64,000 nucleotides of DNA, taken from assembly GCF_014892515.1 (NCBI RefSeq), contig NZ_JADBGR010000102.1, positions 31,391-95,390 on the forward strand, given 5' to 3'. This DNA is from Myceligenerans pegani (GTDB lineage: Bacteria > Actinomycetota > Actinomycetes > Actinomycetales > Cellulomonadaceae). The notes under the pieces are model-generated. The model searched no databases. It saw only the letters and a program-made list of their open reading frames with translations, and had not been told where the DNA came from. A program made the translations under genes and the position numbers. Positions 9,153-17,760 of this stretch are shown here, piece after piece. Each line of letters starts with the position of its first letter. Within the stretch, counting starts at the first letter, position 1.

Positions 9153-11218
9153 CAACGGCCCAGATCTCTCAGGTCACGCGAGCTCGGGTACGACACGACA
9201 CCGGGAGGGGCACCGCCTTGCCGTGCGCCGCGGCCGCCCAGTCGTCGTTCCAGGTCGGCGCGGCGCTGGTAGTAGTTCGACATGGCGCGCGCACCGCTGC
9301 GTACTGCGCTTCCGACCGTTCGGGCGCGTCTGACGAAGCCGAGCGCGCGTGCCCCGCCGACCGCCGCGGCGGACGAACCCCCGCTCGCCGCCGCCGCACC
9401 CATCTGCAGGCCGGTACGGGTGACGGTACGGGTCGCGTTCGCCATGCGATCCCTGAGCTTCTCGGACTCCGTACGCGGCGGGGCCTGATCCGTGCGCTTG
9501 TCGTGCGCGTTCGCGTCCGACCCCGGCTCCTGCGCTCCGACGACGGCAGGGATCTGCTCCCGGTCCTGCTCGCGCAGGGTGTTCGCGGCGTCGGACCACT
9601 CGCCCGCGGCGCGGGCGCTCGTCGTCGCGGGATCGCGGCCGTCCGTGCCGCTCGAGCCGTCGGCGGGGGCCGCCTCCTTGTCGGGTCGGTCCGCCGCCGC
9701 TCCGGCCGCTGCGCCCGCGGCCGCCGCGCCGGCTGCCGCGGTGCCGGCCCCTCCGGCACTCAGATCCATGCCGGCAGGGTTCGGGGCCGCGGGGGCGCCG
9801 CCGTCGGCACCGGAGCCTCCCGAGTCGCCGCCGGATCCCGCCGCGTCGCTCCCGGACGAGGGTGCGGGCCCGAGGCCGATCCCGGCCCAGTCCTTGGCCT
9901 TGTTGTAGCGCTCGGTCCACTTGGCCTGGTTGGCCCACGGCATCGCCTGGGGCTCGCCCACCTGCGACGGGACACCGGCCGTGGCGAGCTTGTCGGCGAG
10001 GTTCCGCAGTCCGGCCCGGACGCTCGTGCCCATCAGGACGTAGAACACGGCGCCGGCCACGACGAGCGTGTTGAACAGGTACAGACGAACCAGGAACGGC
10101 ATGCCGTCGGTCGCGTCGTAGAACCCGAGCAGCATCTGCATCCACGCGACGAGGAACATCGTCGCCATCGCCACGAGGATGCAGCCCAGCCCGATGCTCG
10201 CGAAGGTGCGGAACAGCTGGGCGCGGGTGCCGCTGGAGACCACTCCGACGGGCAGCTGCCACAGCAGCTTGATCGCCGACCAGCCCAGCAGCACGACGGC
10301 GAACAGCGTTCCGCCCACGATCACGACGCTCAGGAGCAGGAACACGAAGCCGGTGCTCAGCAGGCTCAGCGTCGAGACCACCTTCGGGGCGTCGATCTGC
10401 TGGGCCGACTCGGCATACCTGTCGTCGCAGCCACCGATGCGCTCGACGGCGTCGTCGGTGCCGACGGCGTCGGTGTACGTGCCCTCGCAACGGGTGTCGT
10501 CGATCATCGAGCCGTAGTTGATGATCTGGTGCGGCGTGCGGATGAGGGTGTCCACCAGCTGACCCTTGAGGCCGTCACGGATGGCCGCGGTGTCGCGCTC
10601 GAACGAGGCGCCCTCGGTGGCGAAGCCGGTGGCGATGTCCATGCCGGCGTCGCGCGACTGCATGATGACGCCGTTCTCGCCCCCGATGGTGCCCATCGGG
10701 TTGGCGAGGAAGCCGGTCGCCAGGGCCGCGATGACGCAACCGATGAGGAGTTCCATGAAGCCGCCCGCGTACCGCCCCCTGAGCAGCCAGAACCCGACGA
10801 CGAACGCCAGGATGATCAGGGTCAGGCTCAGCAGTCCGATCTGGGCGATCATCGACTGCACGATGAGGCTCAGGCCGGCGAGCGGGGACAGCACGTAGTC
10901 CAGCCAGTCCATGCCCAGCACCCAGTCCAGCACCCAGATCTGGACCGCGACGATGTCGCGGTACCAGGACCAGAACATCCCGGCGAGCGTCGAGAAGATC
11001 TCGGAGTCGACGTTCATCGGATTCCACGCCGGCCCGGTGTCCCACTGCAGGACGAAGCGATCGGTGGAAACGCCGCTCGTGTCCTCGAGGTGAAGTCCGG
11101 AGATGCCCGCAGAGCCGGCGTCGTCGGCCTCCTCGGCGAAGCGGAGAGCGGAGCCGACGCCCCCGGTCCCGAGGTGGCCGGATCTGTGCACGGCGGCGTC
11201 GATGAGAGCCCCGATCAT
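9152..11218 (-). CDS. VirB6/TrbL-like polytopic channel protein
   Basis: 688 aa from ATG 11218; ATGA overlaps the upstream stop. The first ~100 residues are extracytoplasmic in character. About six to seven hydrophobic segments follow (for example LSLTLIILAFVVGFWLL, FVFLLLSVVIVGGTLFAVVLL, ILVAMATMFLVAWMQML), and then a ~280-residue Ala/Gly/Asp-rich, probably disordered cytosolic tail. This layout matches TrbL/VirB6 and the TcpH-type inner-membrane channel subunits of actinobacterial type IV secretion systems. The tail carries charged, low-complexity sequence that may bind the ATPase or DNA. Confidence 0.75.
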   Translation of the reverse strand: MIGALIDAAVHRSGHLGTGGVGSALRFAEEADDAGSAGISGLHLEDTSGVSTDRFVLQWDTGPAWNPMNVDSEIFSTLAGMFWSWYRDIVAVQIWVLDWVLGMDWLDYVLSPLAGLSLIVQSMIAQIGLLSLTLIILAFVVGFWLLRGRYAGGFMELLIGCVIAALATGFLANPMGTIGGENGVIMQSRDAGMDIATGFATEGASFERDTAAIRDGLKGQLVDTLIRTPHQIINYGSMIDDTRCEGTYTDAVGTDDAVERIGGCDDRYAESAQQIDAPKVVSTLSLLSTGFVFLLLSVVIVGGTLFAVVLLGWSAIKLLWQLPVGVVSSGTRAQLFRTFASIGLGCILVAMATMFLVAWMQMLLGFYDATDGMPFLVRLYLFNTLVVAGAVFYVLMGTSVRAGLRNLADKLATAGVPSQVGEPQAMPWANQAKWTERYNKAKDWAGIGLGPAPSSGSDAAGSGGDSGGSGADGGAPAAPNPAGMDLSAGGAGTAAAGAAAAGAAAGAAADRPDKEAAPADGSSGTDGRDPATTSARAAGEWSDAANTLREQDREQIPAVVGAQEPGSDANAHDKRTDQAPPRTESEKLRDRMANATRTVTRTGLQMGAAAASGGSSAAAVGGARALGFVRRARTVGSAVRSGARAMSNYYQRRADLERRLGGRGARQGGAPPGVVSYPSSRDLRDLGR

Positions 11219-14200
11219 GAGCGGACCACCGTTCCCGTCGAACTGGTGGGCGTGGTCTTGACGGTCTCCGCGCGGTTCTCGACGAGCGGCGCCATGACCT
11301 TGGCACGGCCGTAGCGCGCCTGGAAGTCGCGCACGAGGCACTCGCCCCGGCGTTCCTCGGGCACTCCGACGGCCGCGTCCATGACGGGGGCGGTGCCCTC
11401 GGTGATGAGTTTGACGAGCTGAGGATCCACGGGGGAGTCCGACGGGAGTCCGTGCAACCAGCGCAGGCCGCGGCGCGCGAGGTTCTCGTCGCGGTGGCGC
11501 AGGAGGACCCGGAACGGGATGAGCCCGCGCACGACCTCGTTCCCGAAGTCCTCCTCGGCGTCGTGGCTACCCAGGAGGAGGGCAGCCTTGTGCTTGCGTC
11601 CGTCGCGGATGAACATGCCGATCTCCTCCGCCGCCTCCGGCGACGACATGGTCTTGGCGGCCTCGTCCGCCGCGAAGATGTCGAGCCGCGTGCGATCGGC
11701 GAAGCAGCGGTAGCGGGCGAGCGCCGCGATGAGCGCGAACGCGGCGCGGCCGAACACCTTCTCGGCCTTCAGCTCGGCGAACAGGTGTCCGTGCTCGAGG
11801 TCGGCCTTGGACGGCAGCTGCATCTTGTGCGTGTGCAGCACGATGGCCGGAGCCGTGAGGTCGACCGGTGGCACGCCGTCGTCGAACACCGCCCTGCCGA
11901 AGTCGAGCTCGGAGAAGATGCGCATCTCGTCGGCCAGCAGCCGGGCGCCGGGGAGCTCGCACTCCGTCTCGAGGTGCCGGGCCAGCGAGCCGAGCGACGT
12001 GACCCCGTGCCGGGCCATGTAACCAGGCTGAAGCACCTTGGACAGCAAGACGTTCTGTTCCGACTTGGTCTGCACGCTGAGCAGCACGGTGAGGAACGAG
12101 CGGGTGATCCGTGGTGCCTGGGCCGACGGGAGGATTCGCAACGGGTCGAGCGAGCGTTGCGCGTCCTCGGCGATCTCCACGACCTGGGAACCGGGGATCT
12201 CCGACACGGCGATGCCCCACTCGCCCATGTCGGTGTGGTCGACCGCCATCAGGGTGGCGCCGCGGTCCACGTTGTCCATCGCCACTGACTTCATGGAGAC
12301 GGAGTTGTGCGTCGGGATCATGGACTCACCCGCGAGGAACAGGTGTGACTCGGACGCCACCCGGATGCACCGGACCGGCACGGAGGCGACGCGACGGATC
12401 TCCTTGACGTAGCGGTAGGGGTCCCGCGCCGCGTCGGCCGATGCGGTTCGCTCCAGCTGGGTCTCGGCCTTGCGTCGGAGCGTGAAGACGTCATCCGTCG
12501 TCGTGAATGCCACGGTCCACTTCGGGCCGGTGTCGCGGCCGCTGAGTCGGGCACGGCCCGCACCGAGCACGGCACGATGGCCGAGCGTCAGGGCGAGTTC
12601 GAGAACATCTCGCGCGAGACGTGCGTTCGTGTCGGTGAACTCGACCGCGCCCTGTGCCGACACGGCTCCGGCGGAATCCATCAGCCCGGCGAGCAGGGAT
12701 CTCCGCTGGACCGTCCCGGCACGGAGATACACGGCGGGGATGTGCTTGTTCCGGAGGACCCCCAGCGCGCCGAGCCGCCCGGTCAGCGACGAGGCCCGGC
12801 GGCACGCCTCGCACCGGCGACCGGTGCTCGTGGTGGCCATCGTCGTGCCGCACCGGGCGCACGGAAGGGGTGCCAGCGGGGCGATGCCGGCCCGCTGGCC
12901 GACGGCGGCGCACGCCTTGCCGCAGTAGCGGCGCTGTTCGTACCGGGCGGTGTAGACGCTGCCGCAGTGAAGACAAGCGCGCTCCTCGGGCACGAACGCG
13001 TCGTCGGTCTCGTGGGGGAGCGCGACGGCGTAGTCGTGCTCGCCCTTCAGCTTCGTGACCTCGTATCCGCACATCTCGACGATCGAGAGCGCCTCGGGAT
13101 CCGCCGTGGTGACGTGAGACCTCGACGAGTTGCCGTTCCCGAGCCACAGCCCGAGGTAGTAGGGGTGCACCGGCAGATCGGCCGGCGGAAGGTCCAGGGC
13201 CGCGGCAACCGGGATCGCGTGGTTGAGCTGCTTTCCTGCCACGAGCGAGTAGCGCAGTTGTTCCGTCGTCGCGACCGTCCCGTGCTCGAACCAGCCAGGG
13301 CCGCTCGGGCCGGGGGTGACGTCGGACAACTCGACGGTGGGATCACCCGCCTGCCTGCGCCTGCCGTTCAGCCTGGCCTGGCGGTCACGGGCCGTACGAG
13401 GCACTGTCGTCCAGAGGTGGTCGGCGTCGGCGACGATCGTCGAGCCGTCCGAGAACTCGACCTCGTAGCAGGTGCGGTTCTGCATCACCGGTGAGACGCC
13501 GACGACGTCGGTGGGCGTCCCGTTCTCGTCGAGCACGCGGTCGCCGGGAGCCAGCTCACCCATCGTGGTCCACCCGCTCGGCGTGGGGATCGGGGTGTCG
13601 AGGGCCAGCGCCTTGCCCGCCCCCAGCTCTCCCACGAAGCCCATCGCGAGGGCGACGTCGAGCTTGTCGGATGCGCCGCCCAGGTTGACGAAGACGGGGT
13701 TCGGCCGCGAGGCACCGTTGCTGATCTCCAGGGCGAACAACGATCCGGAGTTGTCGCCGAGGTCCGTCGTCGCGAACGGAACGGCCGCGGCGAACGAGCG
13801 TGCCGTCGTGATCTGCGAGTACTCCCGCACGGCGCGCGGGGTCGGCATACCTGGCAGGGTCGCGTCGAAGAGGGCCGCCTGGACCGTCGGGTCGTTGCGG
13901 AGCTTGAACTGCATGGCCGCGAAGTACTTGGTGAGGTCCCGGGCATCGTCGAGCACCTGCTCCGGATCCGGGGCCGACACCGTGAACATCGTCGTGGCGT
14001 CGACCTCGACCTCGAGCTCGTCGGCGTCCATCACCGCCTGGTACTCGCCCAGGGCGCGAGCGGTGCTGTCCAGCGACGACCCGGCGCGTTCCTCCTCGGA
14101 GCGCTGGTCGAACTGGTCGTTCAGGGTACGGACGGCGCGCCGGTTCCGGCCCGTCACCTCTTCGCGGGACCGCACCGTCATCCGGATCGCCCAGTCGCAC

Positions 14201-15054
14201 GGCACGCTCGACTCGTCCACCCGCCCGATCCACTCGCAGCCGGGGTACACGATGCCGCCGGAGGGCGTGTCGCTGACCACGAGCGTGGACTGGTACGACG
14301 CGCGGGCCGGGTTCTCCGGGTCGATCACCTTGACGTACGGGCGCTTGAGGATCTGCATCGGCGTCAGCCGTTTGCTCGCGTCGGTCTGCCCGGCGGGGTC
14401 GATCAGCGCCCCCGGCAGCACGGACGACCCGGTCAGGTGCAGCTCCGCGTCCAGCGATCCGTGCACCGGGACGTCCGTGTCGAGGCCCAGGCCGCGCTGC
14501 ATCGCGTGGCCGAACATCCACGCCATCTCCGCCACCGACGCCGGGCGCGGGTCGAACGCGGACGGCATCTCCTTGCGGAGCAGCTCCGCCTGCGCCGCGC
14601 GCTCGCCGATCGCGTGCTTCGACGGCACCGCCCGGGGCAGCATCAGTTGGTCCTTCAGCGCCGACCAGCTCGCCTGCAGCGGCTCCAGGACCGCCTTGGC
14701 GCCCGGGTTCGGCAGCGGCGCGGCGATCCAGTGGACTCTCCGGCCGATCTCGATGTGCTCCAGGAAGTCGAGGGTCGCGTTGCACTCCGCTGCCCACGCC
14801 TCGTGCTCGGCCACGTCCACGCCATCGACCATCGCCTCCACCACGGAGACCGGATCCGTCGCCGCGACCAGCCCCAGGTGCAGGGACTCGCCACGCAACG
14901 CGCGGTACAGGGCGGTGTGATGCCGCCGCGCGGCGTGTTTCTTGTCGTCGGGTTGGTAGGCGTACGGAATGGGCGACACCCGCCAGACGGCCCACACGGT
15001 CCCGGAACGGGTCCACATGAGGCCGTCGGTCAGGGCGGAGATGTGGCTGAGCAT
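11215..15054 (-). CDS. VirB4-like T4SS ATPase precursor containing an intein
   Basis: 1279-aa precursor; 843 aa remain after removal of the 436-aa intein (residues 482-917), a normal length for VirB4/TraC-type ATPases. The intein sits directly after the Walker A lysine (GELGAGK481|S918), so the protein cannot bind ATP until it splices. The Walker B region is DIFAADEAAKTM near the C-terminal third, and the helicase-like LLGSHDAEEDF block follows. The enzyme should power assembly or export by the conjugation-like machine at the membrane. Its start overlaps the TcpE-like stop (TGATG) and its stop overlaps the VirB6-like start (ATGA). Confidence 0.9.
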   Translation of the reverse strand: MLSHISALTDGLMWTRSGTVWAVWRVSPIPYAYQPDDKKHAARRHHTALYRALRGESLHLGLVAATDPVSVVEAMVDGVDVAEHEAWAAECNATLDFLEHIEIGRRVHWIAAPLPNPGAKAVLEPLQASWSALKDQLMLPRAVPSKHAIGERAAQAELLRKEMPSAFDPRPASVAEMAWMFGHAMQRGLGLDTDVPVHGSLDAELHLTGSSVLPGALIDPAGQTDASKRLTPMQILKRPYVKVIDPENPARASYQSTLVVSDTPSGGIVYPGCEWIGRVDESSVPCDWAIRMTVRSREEVTGRNRRAVRTLNDQFDQRSEEERAGSSLDSTARALGEYQAVMDADELEVEVDATTMFTVSAPDPEQVLDDARDLTKYFAAMQFKLRNDPTVQAALFDATLPGMPTPRAVREYSQITTARSFAAAVPFATTDLGDNSGSLFALEISNGASRPNPVFVNLGGASDKLDVALAMGFVGELGAGKALALDTPIPTPSGWTTMGELAPGDRVLDENGTPTDVVGVSPVMQNRTCYEVEFSDGSTIVADADHLWTTVPRTARDRQARLNGRRRQAGDPTVELSDVTPGPSGPGWFEHGTVATTEQLRYSLVAGKQLNHAIPVAAALDLPPADLPVHPYYLGLWLGNGNSSRSHVTTADPEALSIVEMCGYEVTKLKGEHDYAVALPHETDDAFVPEERACLHCGSVYTARYEQRRYCGKACAAVGQRAGIAPLAPLPCARCGTTMATTSTGRRCEACRRASSLTGRLGALGVLRNKHIPAVYLRAGTVQRRSLLAGLMDSAGAVSAQGAVEFTDTNARLARDVLELALTLGHRAVLGAGRARLSGRDTGPKWTVAFTTTDDVFTLRRKAETQLERTASADAARDPYRYVKEIRRVASVPVRCIRVASESHLFLAGESMIPTHNSVSMKSVAMDNVDRGATLMAVDHTDMGEWGIAVSEIPGSQVVEIAEDAQRSLDPLRILPSAQAPRITRSFLTVLLSVQTKSEQNVLLSKVLQPGYMARHGVTSLGSLARHLETECELPGARLLADEMRIFSELDFGRAVFDDGVPPVDLTAPAIVLHTHKMQLPSKADLEHGHLFAELKAEKVFGRAAFALIAALARYRCFADRTRLDIFAADEAAKTMSSPEAAEEIGMFIRDGRKHKAALLLGSHDAEEDFGNEVVRGLIPFRVLLRHRDENLARRGLRWLHGLPSDSPVDPQLVKLITEGTAPVMDAAVGVPEERRGECLVRDFQARYGRAKVMAPLVENRAETVKTTPTSSTGTVVRS
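12304..13611 (-). other. class 3 intein with inactive LAGLIDADG endonuclease
   Basis: 436 residues (482-917 of the precursor). It starts with Ala instead of Cys/Ser and ends HN before Ser918. The class 3 signature is complete: Trp548 at the end of block B (ADADHLW), Cys896 in block F (VPVRCI), Thr915 in block G (PTHN). A LAGLIDADG domain is recognisable, but its two catalytic Asp are replaced: LGLWLGN at 634-640 (Asn640) and LLAGLMDSA at 787-795 (Ala795). Two zinc-finger-like groups lie between them, C694-x2-C697-x13-C711-x3-C715 and C732-x2-C735-x12-C748-x2-C751. Splicing residues look intact; homing activity looks lost. Confidence 0.9.
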
Positions 15055-15671
15055 CAGCCGTCCTTCCTGCGGAGCTTGCCTGCGAGGAGTTCACCGACGC
15101 CGGTCAGGGTTGCGGTGTCCCGGTCGTCGCCGTGCACCAGGTCGGTCGGGGTGAGGGGCGGCAGCGGCATCTCACCGGTGCCCGTGGCGACCTCGCGTCG
15201 GTCGACGTCGTCCACCGGCACCAGATCCGCGCCCGTCCAGCCGCGCGTGCGCGCCAGCCGCGCCGCGCGATCGCCGTCGGGCAGCAGCACCATGACCCGG
15301 TGGCTGATCGTGCGTGGTCGCTGGACCACGAGACGTCCGCCGGACAGGCGTCCGGGGCTCGTGGTGAGGTTGAGCGCGTCCATCACCCAGGTCGCCGGGT
15401 TGCGGCCGGTACTGGGGATCTTGCCGGTGAGCCACACCGTGCCGACCACGATTCCCGCTGCCAGCAGCACGTTCATGAACCCGCCGAGGTGCGCCCACAA
15501 CGGCGTCGTCTGCCACAGCACGAGGCCCATGAGGAAACCCGCTCCGACCTGCGTGATCGTATACGGACCGCCCCAGATCCGCCCCCCGCTCGGCATCTTC
15601 CCCACGAGCATGGGGATGCGCCGGGCCCGGGTGTAGAACTTCGCGGTCTCCAGCTCCGGTTCGTCCACCAC
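15054..15671 (-). CDS. TcpE-like conjugation membrane protein
   Basis: 205 aa. A short cytosolic start (KFYTRARRIPMLVGK) leads into two adjacent transmembrane helices (about residues 38-58 and 64-84), followed by a ~120-residue soluble domain. Two central helices directly upstream of the VirB4-type ATPase is the arrangement of TcpE and PrgI-like proteins in Gram-positive conjugation systems. The stop overlaps the ATPase start by one base. Family assignment rests on topology and position rather than on a motif. Confidence 0.7.
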   Translation of the reverse strand: MVDEPELETAKFYTRARRIPMLVGKMPSGGRIWGGPYTITQVGAGFLMGLVLWQTTPLWAHLGGFMNVLLAAGIVVGTVWLTGKIPSTGRNPATWVMDALNLTTSPGRLSGGRLVVQRPRTISHRVMVLLPDGDRAARLARTRGWTGADLVPVDDVDRREVATGTGEMPLPPLTPTDLVHGDDRDTATLTGVGELLAGKLRRKDG

Positions 15672-15695
15672 TGCCCCCTTCGTGCGTGCGCCGCG

Positions 15696-16013
15696 TCAGA
15701 CCGTGGTGGTACTCACGACCGCCGGCATGCTGAACTCGTCGTCCGTCAGTTCCTTGGTGACGTTGATACCACCGTTGACCAGCCAGAGGACGATGCCGCC
15801 GACGATCGCCGACATGATGATCGCGGCGATCGACATCTTGGTCTTCACCGCGGTGATGACCACCATGAGGATGACGATCACAAAGGTCACGGACTCGATG
15901 GCGACCTTGACCTCCTCGGACTTCACGGTGATCAGATCGAGGAAGCCTCCGCCGCCGGATGTCCGGGCGGCTGTGACCAGTTCCGGGGCAGCGGTCAAGA
16001 GCTCTGTGAACAT
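15696..16013 (-). CDS. small two-TM membrane protein (TcpD/VirB2-like position)
   Basis: 105 aa. It has two strongly hydrophobic segments (VAIESVTFVIVILMVVITAV and IAAIIMSAIVGGIVLWLV) separated by a short basic loop (KTKM) and an acidic C-terminal tail. Size, topology and place between the TcpC-like and TcpE-like genes fit the small membrane proteins (TcpD or pilin-like VirB2) of type IV systems. No peptidase site is evident. Gaps to both neighbours are short (13 and 24 bp), so it is in the same transcript. Confidence 0.7.
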   Translation of the reverse strand: MFTELLTAAPELVTAARTSGGGGFLDLITVKSEEVKVAIESVTFVIVILMVVITAVKTKMSIAAIIMSAIVGGIVLWLVNGGINVTKELTDDEFSMPAVVSTTTV

Positions 16014-16026
16014 GGTTCCCTCTCCT

Positions 16027-17244
16027 TTACTCGGTACCGGACTCGCCGGAGCCGGCGACCGGGGTCTCGGTGCGGACGGCCTGGTCCAGGCCGGATACCT
16101 CCCAGCGTCCGTCCCGCGCGACGAGCGTCAGGACGTACTGGGCGGTGGTCTTCTCCCCGTCGGGACGGGTCAGCTCGGCGGTGACGAGGGCGTGCGTGCC
16201 GTCGCCGTCGGGCGGGTTGTCGGAGATCTCGTGCGAACCGCCGATCGAGGTCACGGACACGGCCGTGTACGGCGGCGGCGTCACCGGCTGGATCGTCGTA
16301 CCGGGCCGCAGGTAGCGGGTGATCTCGCCCTCGCCCGCCACCAGCGCCCCGAGGAACGCAGCAACGGACTCCCCGGCGTCGGACGTGGTGGCGATCGTGC
16401 GCGGGTAGTCGAGGCCCGGCGCATCGGCCGCCGCAGGCCCCGGAACCGGGGACGGCAGCGCCAGAGCGGCCACCGCGAGCGGCTCGTCCTCGTCCGCGGG
16501 GCGCTGCACGGTCACGGGCACCTGGAAGTACCGGCGCACCCACACGAGTACGGGTTCGGTGGTCTCCGACGCCTCGCCGGAGCCGTTGCCGGATCCGTCG
16601 CCGTCGGCGGAGGACTCGTCCTGTCCTGACCCGTCGTCCGCGGCCGGCACGGTCGTACCGGGCGCGGGTTCCGCGACGTCCACGCCGACCGTGATCATCC
16701 AGGTCGTTCCCGTGGGACCCGGATCGCCCGCGGCCACCGCCGCGACCGAGCTGTCCCGGATCGTGAGACCGGTGGCGGGCAGGGTTCCCACCGAAGCCTC
16801 CGTCAGCGAAGCCACCAGCGCCTGGTCGTCCCTGTCCGCCCGGAGCCACGTCTCCGTCAGTTCCACGGCGCGCTCGGCAGCGGCGGCCGACGCCGCCTGA
16901 TCGGCCGAGGTCGTGCCGGACGCGACGGGGACGGGTTCGGGCCGGAGTACCGCCCACACGAGCGCGACCGGACCGGAGGCCAGTGCCAGCACGAGCAGTG
17001 CGGTCCATGCCTTCGAGGCGAGCGCCGGACCCTGGGACCACTCCACGACCTGCGGCGGCGCGGAGTCGCCGGCCGCGCGCGCCGGGTTCCCGCTCGGCGT
17101 CGGGCCGCCCACTTGCCAGGGATTGCCCGACGGCGGCGCGCCGGCGTCCTCCGCGGCGCGCTGGGGATGCGCCGGGAGGGCCGAGGGGGACGCCGTGCGC
17201 TTCTTGTTGCTCTTGCCGCGTCGCCCGGTCAGGAGCGAACTCAT
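16027..17244 (-). CDS. TcpC-like conjugal transfer protein
   Basis: 405 aa. A ~75-residue Pro-rich cytosolic N terminus and one transmembrane helix (about residues 78-100) precede two NTF2-like/VirB8-like repeats, separated by an acidic Ser/Gly linker (about 205-235). The second repeat ends with YVLTLVARDGRWEVSGLDQ, typical of TcpC. TcpC is an envelope scaffold that recruits the other channel proteins. The ATG overlaps the stop of the 91-aa gene (ATGA). Assignment rests on architecture and operon position. Confidence 0.78.
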   Translation of the reverse strand: MSSLLTGRRGKSNKKRTASPSALPAHPQRAAEDAGAPPSGNPWQVGGPTPSGNPARAAGDSAPPQVVEWSQGPALASKAWTALLVLALASGPVALVWAVLRPEPVPVASGTTSADQAASAAAAERAVELTETWLRADRDDQALVASLTEASVGTLPATGLTIRDSSVAAVAAGDPGPTGTTWMITVGVDVAEPAPGTTVPAADDGSGQDESSADGDGSGNGSGEASETTEPVLVWVRRYFQVPVTVQRPADEDEPLAVAALALPSPVPGPAAADAPGLDYPRTIATTSDAGESVAAFLGALVAGEGEITRYLRPGTTIQPVTPPPYTAVSVTSIGGSHEISDNPPDGDGTHALVTAELTRPDGEKTTAQYVLTLVARDGRWEVSGLDQAVRTETPVAGSGESGTE

Positions 17245-17516
17245 CGCGTGCGCACCTCGTCGGGCAGTCCGTTCGAGAGGTCGCGGGACAGCCGGGCACG
17301 AGCGGCCCGCGCGCTGCGGGTGCGGGGATTCTCCAGGGCGTCCGCGATCCTGTGCGCGGTGTCGTCGTTGCCGAGGGGATCCTGCGTGAGGGCGGCCACC
17401 AGCGCGTCGATGACCGGCTTGACCTCTCCGCGGACGGCGTGCACCTCGGCCGTGTCACGCAGGAGCTCCATCGTCACGTCGTCGTGGTGGAGCTCGGGGG
17501 TGGGTTCTTTGCTCAT
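17241..17516 (-). CDS. small acidic protein, first gene of the T4SS-like operon
   Basis: 91 aa from ATG 17516, preceded by GGGAG at good spacing; the frame is open upstream to 17798 but runs across the divergent promoter. It is hydrophilic with no membrane segment, mostly helical by composition (DVTMELLRDTAEVHAVRGEV, then an Arg/Ala-rich C terminus). No family recognised. As first gene of the operon it could be a cytosolic accessory or regulatory factor. Confidence 0.7.
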   Translation of the reverse strand: MSKEPTPELHHDDVTMELLRDTAEVHAVRGEVKPVIDALVAALTQDPLGNDDTAHRIADALENPRTRSARAARARLSRDLSNGLPDEVRTR

Positions 17517-17629
17517 CGTGCTTCTCCCAGTCACCGGTGCGGTCCGTCTTTCCTGCTGTCGGTCGTCACCCCGAACAAATGGGCTACCAGGGGTTCGTGT
17601 GACCCGGAGATTGCCGATCAAGGAGCAAA

Positions 17630-17645
17630 TGTGACCTAGATCACA
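17630..17645. promoter_or_regulatory. GlxR/Crp-type operator between divergent operons
   Basis: TGTGACCTAGATCACA is a perfect TGTGA-N6-TCACA palindrome and also fits the actinobacterial GlxR/Crp consensus TGTGANNTANNTCACA. It lies 114 bp upstream of the T4SS-like operon start and 116 bp upstream of the sigma-like gene, so it can act on both. Confidence 0.75.
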
Positions 17646-17659
17646 CCAAGTGTAAATCT

Positions 17660-17684
17660 GCGGGCAACAGTAGCGGGCAACAGT
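17660..17684. repeat. 12-bp direct repeat in divergent promoter
   Basis: GCGGGCAACAGT occurs twice, at 17660-17671 and 17673-17684, one base apart (period 13). It lies just downstream of the GlxR-like site towards the sigma-like gene and may be a binding site for a second regulator. Confidence 0.5.
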
Positions 17685-17760
17685 CCTCGGCTGCACTGGG
17701 CGGCAGGCGCTGACCAGCGCTCCGGCACCGCGCCGTCCTGACGACCGAGGAGTCACGTCC

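Noticed and set aside
11215..15054. Reading the VirB4 frame as two fused or separate proteins
   Set aside because: The inserted part has intein blocks and exact Walker A split; one frame without stop.
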